This document shows, one piece after another, positions 7,690 to 14,485 of a DNA stretch of 14,899 nucleotides (within the stretch, counting starts at the first letter, position 1; each line of letters starts with the position of its first letter). The translations under genes and the position numbers were made by a program. Source of the DNA: UBA4722 sp041690995 (GTDB lineage: Bacteria > Pseudomonadota > Gammaproteobacteria > DSM-16500); contig JBEPVM010000045.1 in NCBI GenBank assembly GCA_041690995.1, positions 1-14,899 on the forward strand, in the 5' to 3' direction. Under the pieces are notes generated by a model. The model worked only from the letters and a program-made list of their open reading frames with translations, was not told where the DNA came from and searched no databases.

Positions 7690-7722
7690 TGTTCCATGTT
7701 CCCTGTTCGCGAACAGAGAACA
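7690..7722 (+). promoter_or_regulatory. operator array of TGTTC half-sites with 7-bp period
   Basis: TGTTC begins at 7690, 7697 and 7704, and its reverse complement GAACA begins at 7711 and 7718, all in exact 7-bp register. The inner four form a 26-bp inverted repeat (7697-7722) with one mismatched pair, centred on a perfect 14-bp palindrome, ctgttcgcgaacag (7703-7716). The array ends just before the extended -10 of the regulator gene, where a bound protein would block polymerase. The most likely ligand is the operon's own winged-helix protein, which would give autorepression. The same layout (14486, 14493, 14500) precedes the regulator remnant. Binding is inferred. Confidence 0.6.
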
Positions 7723-7726
7723 CCTG

Positions 7727-7735
7727 TGCTATACT
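7727..7735 (+). promoter_or_regulatory. extended -10 promoter of the three-gene operon
   Basis: TGCTATACT is a TGn extension plus TATACT (one mismatch to TATAAT). No good -35 is visible 17 bases upstream, where the palindrome lies, which fits an extended -10 promoter controlled by the overlapping operator. Transcription would start near 7742, about 20 bases before the ATG at 7763. A second weaker TATACA lies at 7741-7746. Confidence 0.5.
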
Positions 7736-7762
7736 CAGTTTATACAATACAGGAATTCTGAG

Positions 7763-8290
7763 ATGTTAAAGCCGCAAGATTGTATCATTTTAATAAAGCT
7801 ATTAGCTAATCCTCGAGTGGACTGGTCGCAGCGCCAATTGGCTAAAGCATTATGCATTAGTCTGGCTGAAACAAATGCTGGCATAAAACGCTTAGGCGAT
7901 GCTGGTTTAGTAAGAAAAGATAAAGAGGATAGACTTTTCCCTAATATTAATGCCGCAGAAGAATTTTTAGTAAGCGGGATAAAATTTTTCTTCCCAGTGA
8001 AGCTAGGTGAATACACCCGTGGTATGCCAACGTCAATTGCAGCGCCTATATTTCACGATAAGATTCCTCTTGGTAATGACCCCATACCTGTATGGCCAGA
8101 TGCCATAGGAGAGAAAAGAGGGGTTGCTTTAGCGCCTATTCATCCGTCAATCCCTAAAGCATTACGCGAAAGTCCAGATCAACCTTTCTATGAGCTATTA
8201 GTATTGATTGATGCAATAAGATCAGGACGTCCGCGTGAACGTAATTTAGCTGCATCTCTTTTGAAGGAAAAATTAAAACATGCAAAGTAA
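7763..8290 (+). CDS. winged-helix DNA-binding regulator of the module
   Basis: This is a 175-residue protein. Residues ~1-65 form a winged helix-turn-helix: WSQRQLAKALCISLAETNAGIKRLGDAGLV is the helix-turn-helix plus the start of the wing, a MarR-like arrangement. The rest is a conserved but uncharacterised domain with VSGIKFFFPVKLGEYTRGMP, PVWPDAIGEKRGVALAPI and a closing LIDAIRSGRPRERNLA helix; I recognise this architecture from other bacteria as a regulator-like family without assigned function. The frame is open to 7637, but that would include the operator and promoter. The ATG at 7763 has AGGA 9 bases upstream and begins the domain cleanly. Its stop overlaps the nucleotidyltransferase start by 11 bp, so translation is probably coupled. 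It likely represses its own operon through the TGTTC array, and by analogy with AbiEi it could act as an antitoxin; the second role is speculation. Confidence 0.8.
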   Translation: MLKPQDCIILIKLLANPRVDWSQRQLAKALCISLAETNAGIKRLGDAGLVRKDKEDRLFPNINAAEEFLVSGIKFFFPVKLGEYTRGMPTSIAAPIFHDKIPLGNDPIPVWPDAIGEKRGVALAPIHPSIPKALRESPDQPFYELLVLIDAIRSGRPRERNLAASLLKEKLKHAK

Positions 8291-8924
8291 TAATAAATCA
8301 GTAATGTTGGCCAACTTAAGAATATTGGAATTTGTAGCATCTAAGTTAGGAGAAATTCGTGATGATGTTGTATTTATAGGCGGATGTACTACAGGGCTTT
8401 TTATCACTGATCCTGAATTTCCAGATGTTCGATATACGGTGGATGTAGATTGCATCGTCGATGTTATTTCATTGAATCAATATTACCAATTAGAAAAAAA
8501 ATTAGCTAAACAGGGTTTTAAAAAATCGTTATCTGAAGAAGTAATTTGTCGTTGGTATAAAAGAGCTATTGCTGCGTCAATAAAGCACCATCTAAACGAT
8601 AAAATAGCTATAAAAATAGTTACTGCTCCCTATTTTCTTGCAACAAAATTGGAAGCTTTCAAGACTCGCGGTAAATCGGATTATTACGTCAGTCATGACT
8701 TTGAAGATATTGTATCGATTTTGGATGGCAGAGTTGAGATAGTTGAGGAGATTCATACAGCAGATAGCGAATTGCGAGATCATTTAATTAATTCATTTAC
8801 GGAAATTAATAATAGTCTGGCTTTTAAAGGTGCTATTCCTGGACATTTTGTTCAGTATGGTAGTTATGCTGATGGTCGCATCAATATAGTAGAGCAAAAA
8901 ATTAAAGACATCATAAGTGGGTAG
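8280..8924 (+). CDS. nucleotidyltransferase-fold protein (AbiEii-like), internal deletion
   Basis: This 214-residue protein has a DNA polymerase beta-type nucleotidyltransferase layout. GGCTTGL at residues 34-40 is the substrate loop, D55-V-D57 is the metal-binding pair, and TKLEAFKTRGKSDYYVSHDFEDI at ~122-144 matches the lysine and aspartate pattern of AbiEii-type toxins. Compared with remnant copy A it lacks 23 residues between Trp92 and Tyr93. The lost piece includes LDVMPTDENILGF, the likely third catalytic aspartate and the most conserved stretch I recall for this family. The loss is exactly 69 bp between two tcgttggt repeats, so the frame is kept and the C-terminus is normal. Catalysis is probably reduced or lost. 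It starts 11 bp inside the regulator gene and ends 3 bp before the phosphoesterase. Whether it acts on RNA, protein or a small molecule is unknown. Confidence 0.8.
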   Translation: MQSNNKSVMLANLRILEFVASKLGEIRDDVVFIGGCTTGLFITDPEFPDVRYTVDVDCIVDVISLNQYYQLEKKLAKQGFKKSLSEEVICRWYKRAIAASIKHHLNDKIAIKIVTAPYFLATKLEAFKTRGKSDYYVSHDFEDIVSILDGRVEIVEEIHTADSELRDHLINSFTEINNSLAFKGAIPGHFVQYGSYADGRINIVEQKIKDIISG

Positions 8925-8927
8925 TTT

Positions 8928-9731
8928 ATGCAATATGCTTGGCTAACAGATATACATCTCAATTTTATTGATGATGTTGCGCGTCAAAAATTTTATCAAG
9001 AAATTGTTAACACAGAATGTGATGGTGTATTAATTAGTGGTGATATTGCAGAAGCTCCATGTCTGGTAGATATATTAAATGAAATGGCAGGAGTCATTGA
9101 TAAGCCAATTTACTTTGTATTAGGTAATCACGACTATTACAGAGGTAAAATTAATGAAGTGCATGATGCAATGATGGGATTAACTAAAAACCACGATAAG
9201 TTATTTTGGTTACCAGCATCAGGAATGCAAAAATTAGATAACAATACATTTTTAATTGGCCAAGATGGATGGGCTGATGGTCGTTTGGGTGATTATCAAA
9301 ATAGCCGAGTTGTGCTCAATGACAGCAGAATGATTACTGATTTATTTCAAGAGAAAATTCTAGGTAAATATCAGTTGCTAGAAAAGATGCAGCAATTAGC
9401 CGATGCAGATGCCATGAAGTTACAAAATGATTTAAAGCAAGCGGTTAGTCAAACTCCTAAGAGAATCATTGTGCTGACGCATGTGCCACCTTTTAAAGAA
9501 GCTTGCTTGCATGAGGGTAAAATAAGTGGTGATGATTGGCTACCTTATTTTAGCTCAAAAGTCATTGGGGATGTATTAACAATCGTTGCTCAACAAAATC
9601 CACAAGTTGAGTTTTTAGTGTTGTGTGGTCATACGCATAGTCTAGCAAATGTTTGCTACGGCAATCTAGCCATTGAAGTGGGTAAGGCTAAATACAATCA
9701 TCCAGAGATTCAAAGAGAGATAATAATTTAA
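8928..9731 (+). CDS. calcineurin-like metallophosphoesterase of the module
   Basis: This 267-residue enzyme has all dinuclear metal-site motifs of the calcineurin-like superfamily: D8-x-H10 (LTDIHLN), SGDIAE with Asp39, LGNHDYY with Asn67 and His68, LTHVPP with His185, and CGHTHS with His235 and His237. Members hydrolyse phosphomonoesters or phosphodiesters in proteins, nucleotides or nucleic acids; the substrate here is not evident. There is no signal peptide, so it should act in the cytoplasm. The ATG lies 3 bp after the nucleotidyltransferase TAG, so the two are almost certainly translated together. Pairing an enzyme that may add a nucleotide with one that may cleave phosphoesters invites a modify/unmodify idea, which is untested. 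A decayed paralogue with two deletions lies at 4027-4445 in the same gene order. Confidence 0.88.
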   Translation: MQYAWLTDIHLNFIDDVARQKFYQEIVNTECDGVLISGDIAEAPCLVDILNEMAGVIDKPIYFVLGNHDYYRGKINEVHDAMMGLTKNHDKLFWLPASGMQKLDNNTFLIGQDGWADGRLGDYQNSRVVLNDSRMITDLFQEKILGKYQLLEKMQQLADADAMKLQNDLKQAVSQTPKRIIVLTHVPPFKEACLHEGKISGDDWLPYFSSKVIGDVLTIVAQQNPQVEFLVLCGHTHSLANVCYGNLAIEVGKAKYNHPEIQREIII

Positions 9732-9836
9732 AGAAATATATCTGTTATCTATAAAAAGGTAAAATTTATCTTGATTTTGGTTGGTGGGGGTTTGAAATCC
9801 TTTTCTTTAAAATTTAAAATTTAGGTTGTGACCATA

Positions 9837-10745
9837 ATGACAATAACAAGATATTTTCTTAATGTTCCTTTTTGTGATAAGGATCAAGTTAAAGCATTGG
9901 GGGCCAAATTTGATTGGGGAAAAAGGCAATGGTATATTTCTGAGGGACAAAAGCTAAAGAAATTTAAAGGTTGGTTTAATTTAGCATGTTATCAGTGTAA
10001 TGTTTTAGTCGAAGATAGCTTTCTGACAAATGAGAAAAAAAACAGAATTATTTGTAAAGATTGTGCATTGCTGAACGCGTTTAATAGGACAAAAAAATAT
10101 ATTAATTTATTTGATAGAGAAAAACTTTTAAATTTTGTAGATGAATTAAATTATGGTTTCCTTAATTTAAAAGAAATTAAATTAGCTTTGATAGAAATAC
10201 GTAAAGGCTACAAATATCTTGATATTGTTATGGAATACCCTTTTAAGGAAGAAAATAAAAATCATTATGAAAATAACATTAGAGAAGTTTGTCAACATAT
10301 AATAAAAGCAGAATCCATTGAGCAAGAGTGGTCTAAAAAAACATTTCATTTTTTAAAGCCATTGTGTGATTTTTTATTAAGGTATATAAAATGGTTGGAT
10401 GATTCTAAAAATAGTTTCTGTATTGATTGGATGACTATGAACTTGGATTTGTGTGGGTCAAAGGTTTTGCATTCATTGAAAGAAAGTGTTATACGAAATC
10501 CATTTGAAATTTGTTGCACTCTAAAGAATGTTCCGATGTATGTTAAGCGTGGATTTTGCGGTATGTGTGATTCAGATGTTACTAATGTATGGTCTCTTAA
10601 TGAAAAAAATATTAATTGTTTGTATGAATTGAGGCATTTAGTTGATGTAAAATTGATATCGGATATTGAATTTAATATCCTAGAATTTTCGCTCGAGTGG
10701 AATTTACTAACAGAAAAAACGTTTCAGTCATACCTTATGAAATAA
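9837..10745 (+). CDS. DUF5710-domain protein with cysteine pairs, function unknown
   Basis: This is a 302-residue protein. Residues ~4-45 (RYFLNVPFCDKDQVKALGAK, then FDWGKRQWYIS) match the DUF5710 pattern, a small domain often attached to plasmid- or phage-type DNA-processing proteins. A zinc-ribbon-like pair follows (CYQC near residue 51 and CKDC near 74), and a further CGMC lies around 238. The remainder is helical and highly charged, with no family I can name. A GTG at 9828 is in frame, but TAGG at 9822-9825 is better placed for the ATG at 9837. The gene is noticeably richer in A+T than its neighbours, which suggests separate acquisition. It follows the phosphoesterase by 105 bp on the same strand; no terminator is obvious between them, so read-through is possible. 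Confidence 0.7.
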   Translation: MTITRYFLNVPFCDKDQVKALGAKFDWGKRQWYISEGQKLKKFKGWFNLACYQCNVLVEDSFLTNEKKNRIICKDCALLNAFNRTKKYINLFDREKLLNFVDELNYGFLNLKEIKLALIEIRKGYKYLDIVMEYPFKEENKNHYENNIREVCQHIIKAESIEQEWSKKTFHFLKPLCDFLLRYIKWLDDSKNSFCIDWMTMNLDLCGSKVLHSLKESVIRNPFEICCTLKNVPMYVKRGFCGMCDSDVTNVWSLNEKNINCLYELRHLVDVKLISDIEFNILEFSLEWNLLTEKTFQSYLMK

Positions 10746-10796
10746 TGGCAGCCGGGATTGATTTGGACATTATTCAACTAACTTGATAATGGTGAA

Positions 10797-11309
10797 TTAT
10801 TGTCTGCGGACTTCATATCTTTCAAGCACGCCGTAGTGGCATTCTCTGAGCGCAATATGATGAAAACCTGATTTTTCCAAAACACGGCTTGAAGCAACAT
10901 TTTCCGTTTCAACAAAAGAAACAATTGTATCTATGTCGAGATGCTCAAATCCCCATGCCACTAGTGCCTGAGTTACCTCAGTTGCATACCCCTTTCCCCA
11001 ATGTTTAACATGAAAACGGTAGCCAATCTCAATCTCTGGCTGTAAATCATAGTGACCAATATGAAATATACCCGCTTGACCAATAAACTCGCCCGTCTTC
11101 TTTTCAAATACAGAAGCCATGCCGTGCCCATGCTTTTCTTGGTAAGGAAGTACAATATTTAAAAAACGCTGAACATCATTTTTTGTTGCCGGGGGTTGTG
11201 TGGTATATTTTTGCACCTTAGGATCAGATCGAAGCGTAAGGATATTATTAAAGTCATCGACAGAAGTTAGCTTCACAATCAATCTCTCTGTTTCTAAAAA
11301 ATTATGCAT
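10797..11309 (-). CDS. GNAT family N-acetyltransferase (RimJ/RimL type)
   Basis: This is a complete 170-residue acetyltransferase that transfers the acetyl group of acetyl-CoA to an unknown amine, possibly a protein N-terminus as in RimJ/RimL. It has ETERLIVKLTSVDDF at the start, the central strand GEFIGQAGIFHIG, EIEIGYRFHVKHWGKGYATEV with the GKGYA acetyl-CoA loop, and ENVASSRVLEKSGF near the end. AAGAGGT sits 8 bases before the ATG at 11309. It is related to the acetyltransferase half of the fusion at 6497-7552 but clearly divergent in sequence, so it is a family member and not a local duplicate. A truncated 31-residue ORF lies 29 bp upstream on the same strand. Confidence 0.9.
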   Translation of the reverse strand: MHNFLETERLIVKLTSVDDFNNILTLRSDPKVQKYTTQPPATKNDVQRFLNIVLPYQEKHGHGMASVFEKKTGEFIGQAGIFHIGHYDLQPEIEIGYRFHVKHWGKGYATEVTQALVAWGFEHLDIDTIVSFVETENVASSRVLEKSGFHHIALRECHYGVLERYEVRRQ

Positions 11310-11338
11310 CGATATGACCTCTTATAAAACTCATAGAG

Positions 11339-11434
11339 CTACTGCCAACCAAGTTTTTCAGCTAAAGTTTCATCTGGTAATAATTTGCATGCACCCATAT
11401 GTTCAACGATGAAAATACGTTTAGGTTGACTCAT
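11339..11434 (-). CDS. 31-residue ORF, probably a truncated gene start
   Basis: A short frame reads MSQPKRIFIVEHMGACKLLP, then DETLAEKLGWQ and TAG. It has an unusually good ribosome-binding site, GGGGAG, about 7 bases before the ATG. The opening PKRIFIVEH looks like the first beta-strand of a larger cytoplasmic protein, which suggests a 5' fragment cut off before the acetyltransferase. I do not recognise the family. The region that should hold its promoter has been replaced by the truncated flavoprotein copy, whose sequence begins at about 11449. A real small protein cannot be excluded. Confidence 0.4.
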   Translation of the reverse strand: MSQPKRIFIVEHMGACKLLPDETLAEKLGWQ

Positions 11435-11456
11435 GTTAATGCTCCCCTGACGTGGA

Positions 11457-12554
11457 GTGATTATATTGGAACGTTCGAATAAACCTGGTAAAAAAATTCT
11501 AATGTCAGGCGGCGGACGTTGTAATTTTACAAATTTACATATTAATCCTAACGATTATATTTCCCATAACCCGCATTTTTGTAAGTCAGCTCTTACCCGC
11601 TATACGCAGTGGGATTTTATTGAGTTAGTGAAGCGTCATCCTATTTCTTTTCATGAAAAAACCTTAGGTCAATTATTTTGTGATGAAAAGTCTAAAGCGA
11701 TTTTAGATATGTTGCTGCTTGAATGTGATTGCGTAGGGGTAGAAATCAGGTTGAATGCCAGCATTGAACACATTGAAAAACTCAAAGATCATCATTTTAA
11801 AATTAAAAGTACGAGAGGTGATTTTCATTGTGAGTCGCTGGTCATTGCCAGTGGCGGCTTGTCTATTCCGACCATGGGCGCGAGCCCGTTTGGTTATAAA
11901 GTCGCAGAACAATTTGATATTAACATTTGGCCTACGCGTGCTGGATTAGTGCCTTTCACTTTACAACCTGAAGATAAAGCTAAATATGAAGTCTTATCGG
12001 GCGTTTCTGTTGATAGCTTAGTAAGTAACCATCAAATTTCATTTCGAGAGAATATTTTATTTACTCATCGTGGGTTAAGTGGCCCCGCTATTTTACAAAT
12101 ATCTTCTTATTGGCAAGCGGGTGAGGAAGTGAAAATTAATCTTTTACCTGATTTGAATATGCTGGATTTGTTAATTCTCGCTACAAACAATCAACCACAA
12201 AAATTATTAAAAAACGTTGTTGCGGGTTATTTGCCAAAGCGTATTTTAGATATTTTTATTCCCATAGAGTTAGCCGATGCAAAAATAGCGACTATTTCGC
12301 ATAAAGATTTACAGTTAATAACGAACAATTTCCAGTCTTGGAGAATCAAACCCAATGGTACTGAAGGTTACAGAACAGCCGAGGTGACGTTAGGCGGTGT
12401 AGATTGCGATGCCATTTCATCCAAAACAATGCAAGCAAACCAGGTGCCCGGATTGTATTTTATTGGCGAAGTACTAGATGTAACAGGATGGTTGGGTGGT
12501 TATAACTTTCAATGGGCTTGGTCGTCTGGGTGGGCAGCGGGGCAGGAAGTTTGA
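11457..12554 (+). pseudogene. 5'-truncated duplicate of the HI0933-family flavoprotein
   Basis: This matches 2434-3531 with a constant offset of 9023 bp and no indel. It lacks the first 28 codons, including the GxGxxG FAD-binding motif. The only start is a GTG at 11457, which in the intact copy encodes an internal valine (RRVIILERS). Without the first strand and phosphate-binding loop it should not hold FAD. I see no difference over the first ~980 bp. In the last ~115 bp there are T/C at 12440, G/A at 12476, C/A at 12512 (His to Gln), G/T at 12527, A/G at 12542, and a TGA stop in place of TAG. Nothing upstream looks like its own promoter or ribosome-binding site. Confidence 0.85.
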
Positions 12555-12667
12555 TGTGCCAAAAGATACCGCCTCGTCATTTTTACTCTCCAAAATTAAA
12601 ATGTCCCCTTTAGAAGCTAAACTATGTTGATTGAGCCTATTTGTATAAATGTTGATATTAGGGAGGA

Positions 12668-13612
12668 TTATAGGCTATGCATGACATCTATGCTAATGAG
12701 TTCTAATACATCTATTGCGTTATCATAGGCCGGTACGTTTGTGGTGTCATATACCATTGTTTCAATAAATTCTTGATAGCGCTCTTTCCAGAGCGGTTTG
12801 TTTTTCAGTAATGCTAGTGATTGCCTAATTTCAGCGCCTGGATCAGCAGAATATTCAGGATGTTGATTTTTAAATTGTTTAGCATCACTGGCGATAATGG
12901 CTTTGGCTAATGCGAAAAAATTGGCATTAATTTTGTTAGCTTGTTTGATTGAGTTTAAATCATAAATGTGACGCACCAGCGCTTTGTCATCTGGATCATA
13001 ACCACGCTCAATTGCAATGATTCGTCTAGTAAGACCTACCCATTTTTCAATGGCTGTTTCATCCACAGATATGCACGGAGTTTGTGGCGGTGTAAACAAT
13101 ATCATTTCCTTTAAAACATCTTCAATAATTGTTTTTATTGATAAGTCTTCAACAGAAATGCGAATATCTGAAAGTGTAAATTCAAGCAAAAGGTCAGGTC
13201 TTAATGTAGGGCTGATTGGGTAGGTGTAGGGATATTGCAATATGATACGCTGGTATTTACCTTCATTGCGTGCAGTATCCTTACTGGTTGTCAGTCCTGG
13301 TACAATCAGGGACAATTTAATTTGTGCGCGAAATTCTTTTAATTCTTTGATTAAGCGAGATCGGCTAAAGATTTGATTGTTTTTTACTTGAATTTTAAAA
13401 TCAATATCTTCTGACATGCGATCAACAATTCTGTGTGCTTTAGCCAGGCAAGTCCCGCCTGCAAATACTAGGCGGAAGTATTCATTTTGAATATCTGAAA
13501 GAGCATGAATAACTTGAGTGACATAATAATCTTTTTCAATAACTGCTCCAGTTAATTTAATATTGAGAAGCGTTGTTTCGATTAAATCACGCAAATCTTT
13601 TTTATTTAGCAT
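12668..13612 (-). CDS. AbiEii-type nucleotidyltransferase toxin
   Basis: This 314-residue protein is the toxin half of a type IV (AbiE) toxin-antitoxin pair. AbiEii proteins are nucleotidyltransferases that halt growth, for example during phage infection, and are neutralised by AbiEi. Motif I is complete: AGGTCLAKAH at 51-60 and RMSEDIDFKI with the Asp69 and Asp71 metal ligands. Later motifs include the DETAIEKWVGLTRR helix and the ALVRHIYDL segment (Arg214, Tyr217, Asp218), equivalent to the RD.YDL motif of the family. The open frame extends to a TTG at 13627, but the ATG at 13612 is the natural start; it overlaps the antitoxin's 3' end by 11 bp, the usual arrangement for translational coupling. 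All expected residues are present, so it should be active. It is unrelated in detail to the module's nucleotidyltransferase, although the general motif layout is shared. Confidence 0.9.
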   Translation of the reverse strand: MLNKKDLRDLIETTLLNIKLTGAVIEKDYYVTQVIHALSDIQNEYFRLVFAGGTCLAKAHRIVDRMSEDIDFKIQVKNNQIFSRSRLIKELKEFRAQIKLSLIVPGLTTSKDTARNEGKYQRIILQYPYTYPISPTLRPDLLLEFTLSDIRISVEDLSIKTIIEDVLKEMILFTPPQTPCISVDETAIEKWVGLTRRIIAIERGYDPDDKALVRHIYDLNSIKQANKINANFFALAKAIIASDAKQFKNQHPEYSADPGAEIRQSLALLKNKPLWKERYQEFIETMVYDTTNVPAYDNAIDVLELISIDVMHSL

Positions 13613-14030
13613 TGATATTTTTCTCAAAAATTAATTCACTGTTTTTATAACCAATACGACGACGGCAACGACTTTTTAGCCTTATAATATTACGTACTGG
13701 AATCTGTGTTGTTTTACCTGCATTGTATTCTTTCTCTGCGCTGCCTGGCTCAAAAACAATATCTAAGCGTTTTAATGCTTTTCGGAGGGTAGAATCAGTG
13801 CCGTTCTTGATGAGAGGGGTGTCGGAATATTTGGAAAGATAAGCCTTAGCATAAATACCAGCGCCGATCTTTACCAGTTTTTTTTCATCAATGAGTTTAT
13901 TTATCGCGCGGCTTATCTGCCGATAAGAGCCAAGGCCATCAAAATCTTTGCGTAATACTGCGCTTCCTCGAATCGCTTTTAAGCGACTGATTGCTTTATA
14001 TTCTATACTTTCTGAGTATTTTACGCGCAT
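13602..14030 (-). CDS. AbiEi-type antitoxin (DUF6088-like)
   Basis: This 142-residue protein precedes and overlaps the AbiEii toxin gene, as antitoxins do in type IV systems. Residues ~8-65 form a winged helix: KAISRLKAIRGSAVLRKDFD, SYRQISRAINKLIDEKKLVK, then IGAGIYAKAYLSKYS, the typical 'G.GIY.K' wing. The C-terminal part (GKTTQIPVRNIIRL, RRRIGYKN, ELIFE) is the antitoxin domain found in DUF6088/AbiEi-like proteins. It is somewhat shorter than I expect for that family. It probably represses the operon by binding the two direct repeats flanking the promoter and neutralises the toxin without forming a stable complex, as known for AbiE. The ATG at 14030 has only a weak ribosome-binding site. 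Confidence 0.82.
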   Translation of the reverse strand: MRVKYSESIEYKAISRLKAIRGSAVLRKDFDGLGSYRQISRAINKLIDEKKLVKIGAGIYAKAYLSKYSDTPLIKNGTDSTLRKALKRLDIVFEPGSAEKEYNAGKTTQIPVRNIIRLKSRCRRRIGYKNSELIFEKNINAK

Positions 14031-14038
14031 AATTGTAT

Positions 14039-14099
14039 CGCCAATTTAGGACATATAATTAATTATACTATATAATTTTTATTCGTCAATTTAGGACAT
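14039..14099 (-). promoter_or_regulatory. promoter and paired operators of the AbiE operon
   Basis: On the minus strand, TTGACG (14089-14084) and a perfect TATAAT (14067-14062) are separated by 16 bases, so transcription should start near 14055. A 16-bp sequence, atgtcctaaattgrcg, occurs twice as a direct repeat: at 14099-14084, overlapping the -35, and at 14054-14039, just downstream of the -10. The two copies differ at one base and start 45 bp apart. Occupying both would block polymerase, consistent with autorepression by the antitoxin. Confidence 0.7.
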
Positions 14100-14103
14100 G
14101 TCA

Positions 14104-14485
14104 TATCAATAACTTGTTGTTTAATATTATGATTAACAAAAATATAGTTTTACGTGTTAATTAATGGCCAATCTGCGGGTATGGTAAGGTGCTAAAATTA
14201 TAATTATTAGTATTATTGTTGCTAAATTCATTTTGTTTCAAGGGGTCGTGGACTTAATTAGATTCCCTTGGAACTGTTATTGGTGGGGCGGCGTCATTCG
14301 TATTAATTAAGTAACATATTGATAATAAACAATTATATTAATTTGATTTTCTGTTAAAAGCCCCCAAATGAGCCCCCAAAATCTCTGTACTGAGGAGGGA
14401 ATTGAACTTGTGTCTGCTTATTTTCTCATTTGCTGTTCAAAAATCACGAATGCTTTTATTGCTGTTAATAACGCCTATTTTTAAG
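14104..14485. other. non-coding stretch, probably decayed integrative-element end
   Basis: I find no gene here. It holds a pair of agcccccaaa repeats at 14359-14368 and 14371-14380 (12 bp apart), followed by gaggagggaattgaactt at 14392-14409. The latter, read on the minus strand, contains GTTCAATTCCCTCC, like the T-loop and 3' stem of a tRNA, but the 5' side does not pair. Such tRNA-like 3' ends next to repeated C5 motifs are typical of integrase attachment regions. The rest (14104-14350) is AT-rich and featureless to my eye. Confidence 0.4.

Noticed and set aside
7703..7716. Possible LexA/SOS box (CTGT...ACAG)
   Set aside because: The gap between CTGT and ACAG is 6 bases, not the 8 of the gammaproteobacterial LexA site, and the wider 7-bp half-site register explains the sequence better.
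12580..12625. Possible insertion-sequence end (aaaatgtcccctttag)
   Set aside because: It resembles ends of some insertion sequences, but I see no second inverted copy, target duplication or transposase.
14390..14420. Possible tRNA gene on the minus strand
   Set aside because: Only a T-loop-like GTTCAATTC and a partial 3' stem are present. The 5' T-stem does not pair and no anticodon or D arm is found, so it is at most an attachment-site remnant.
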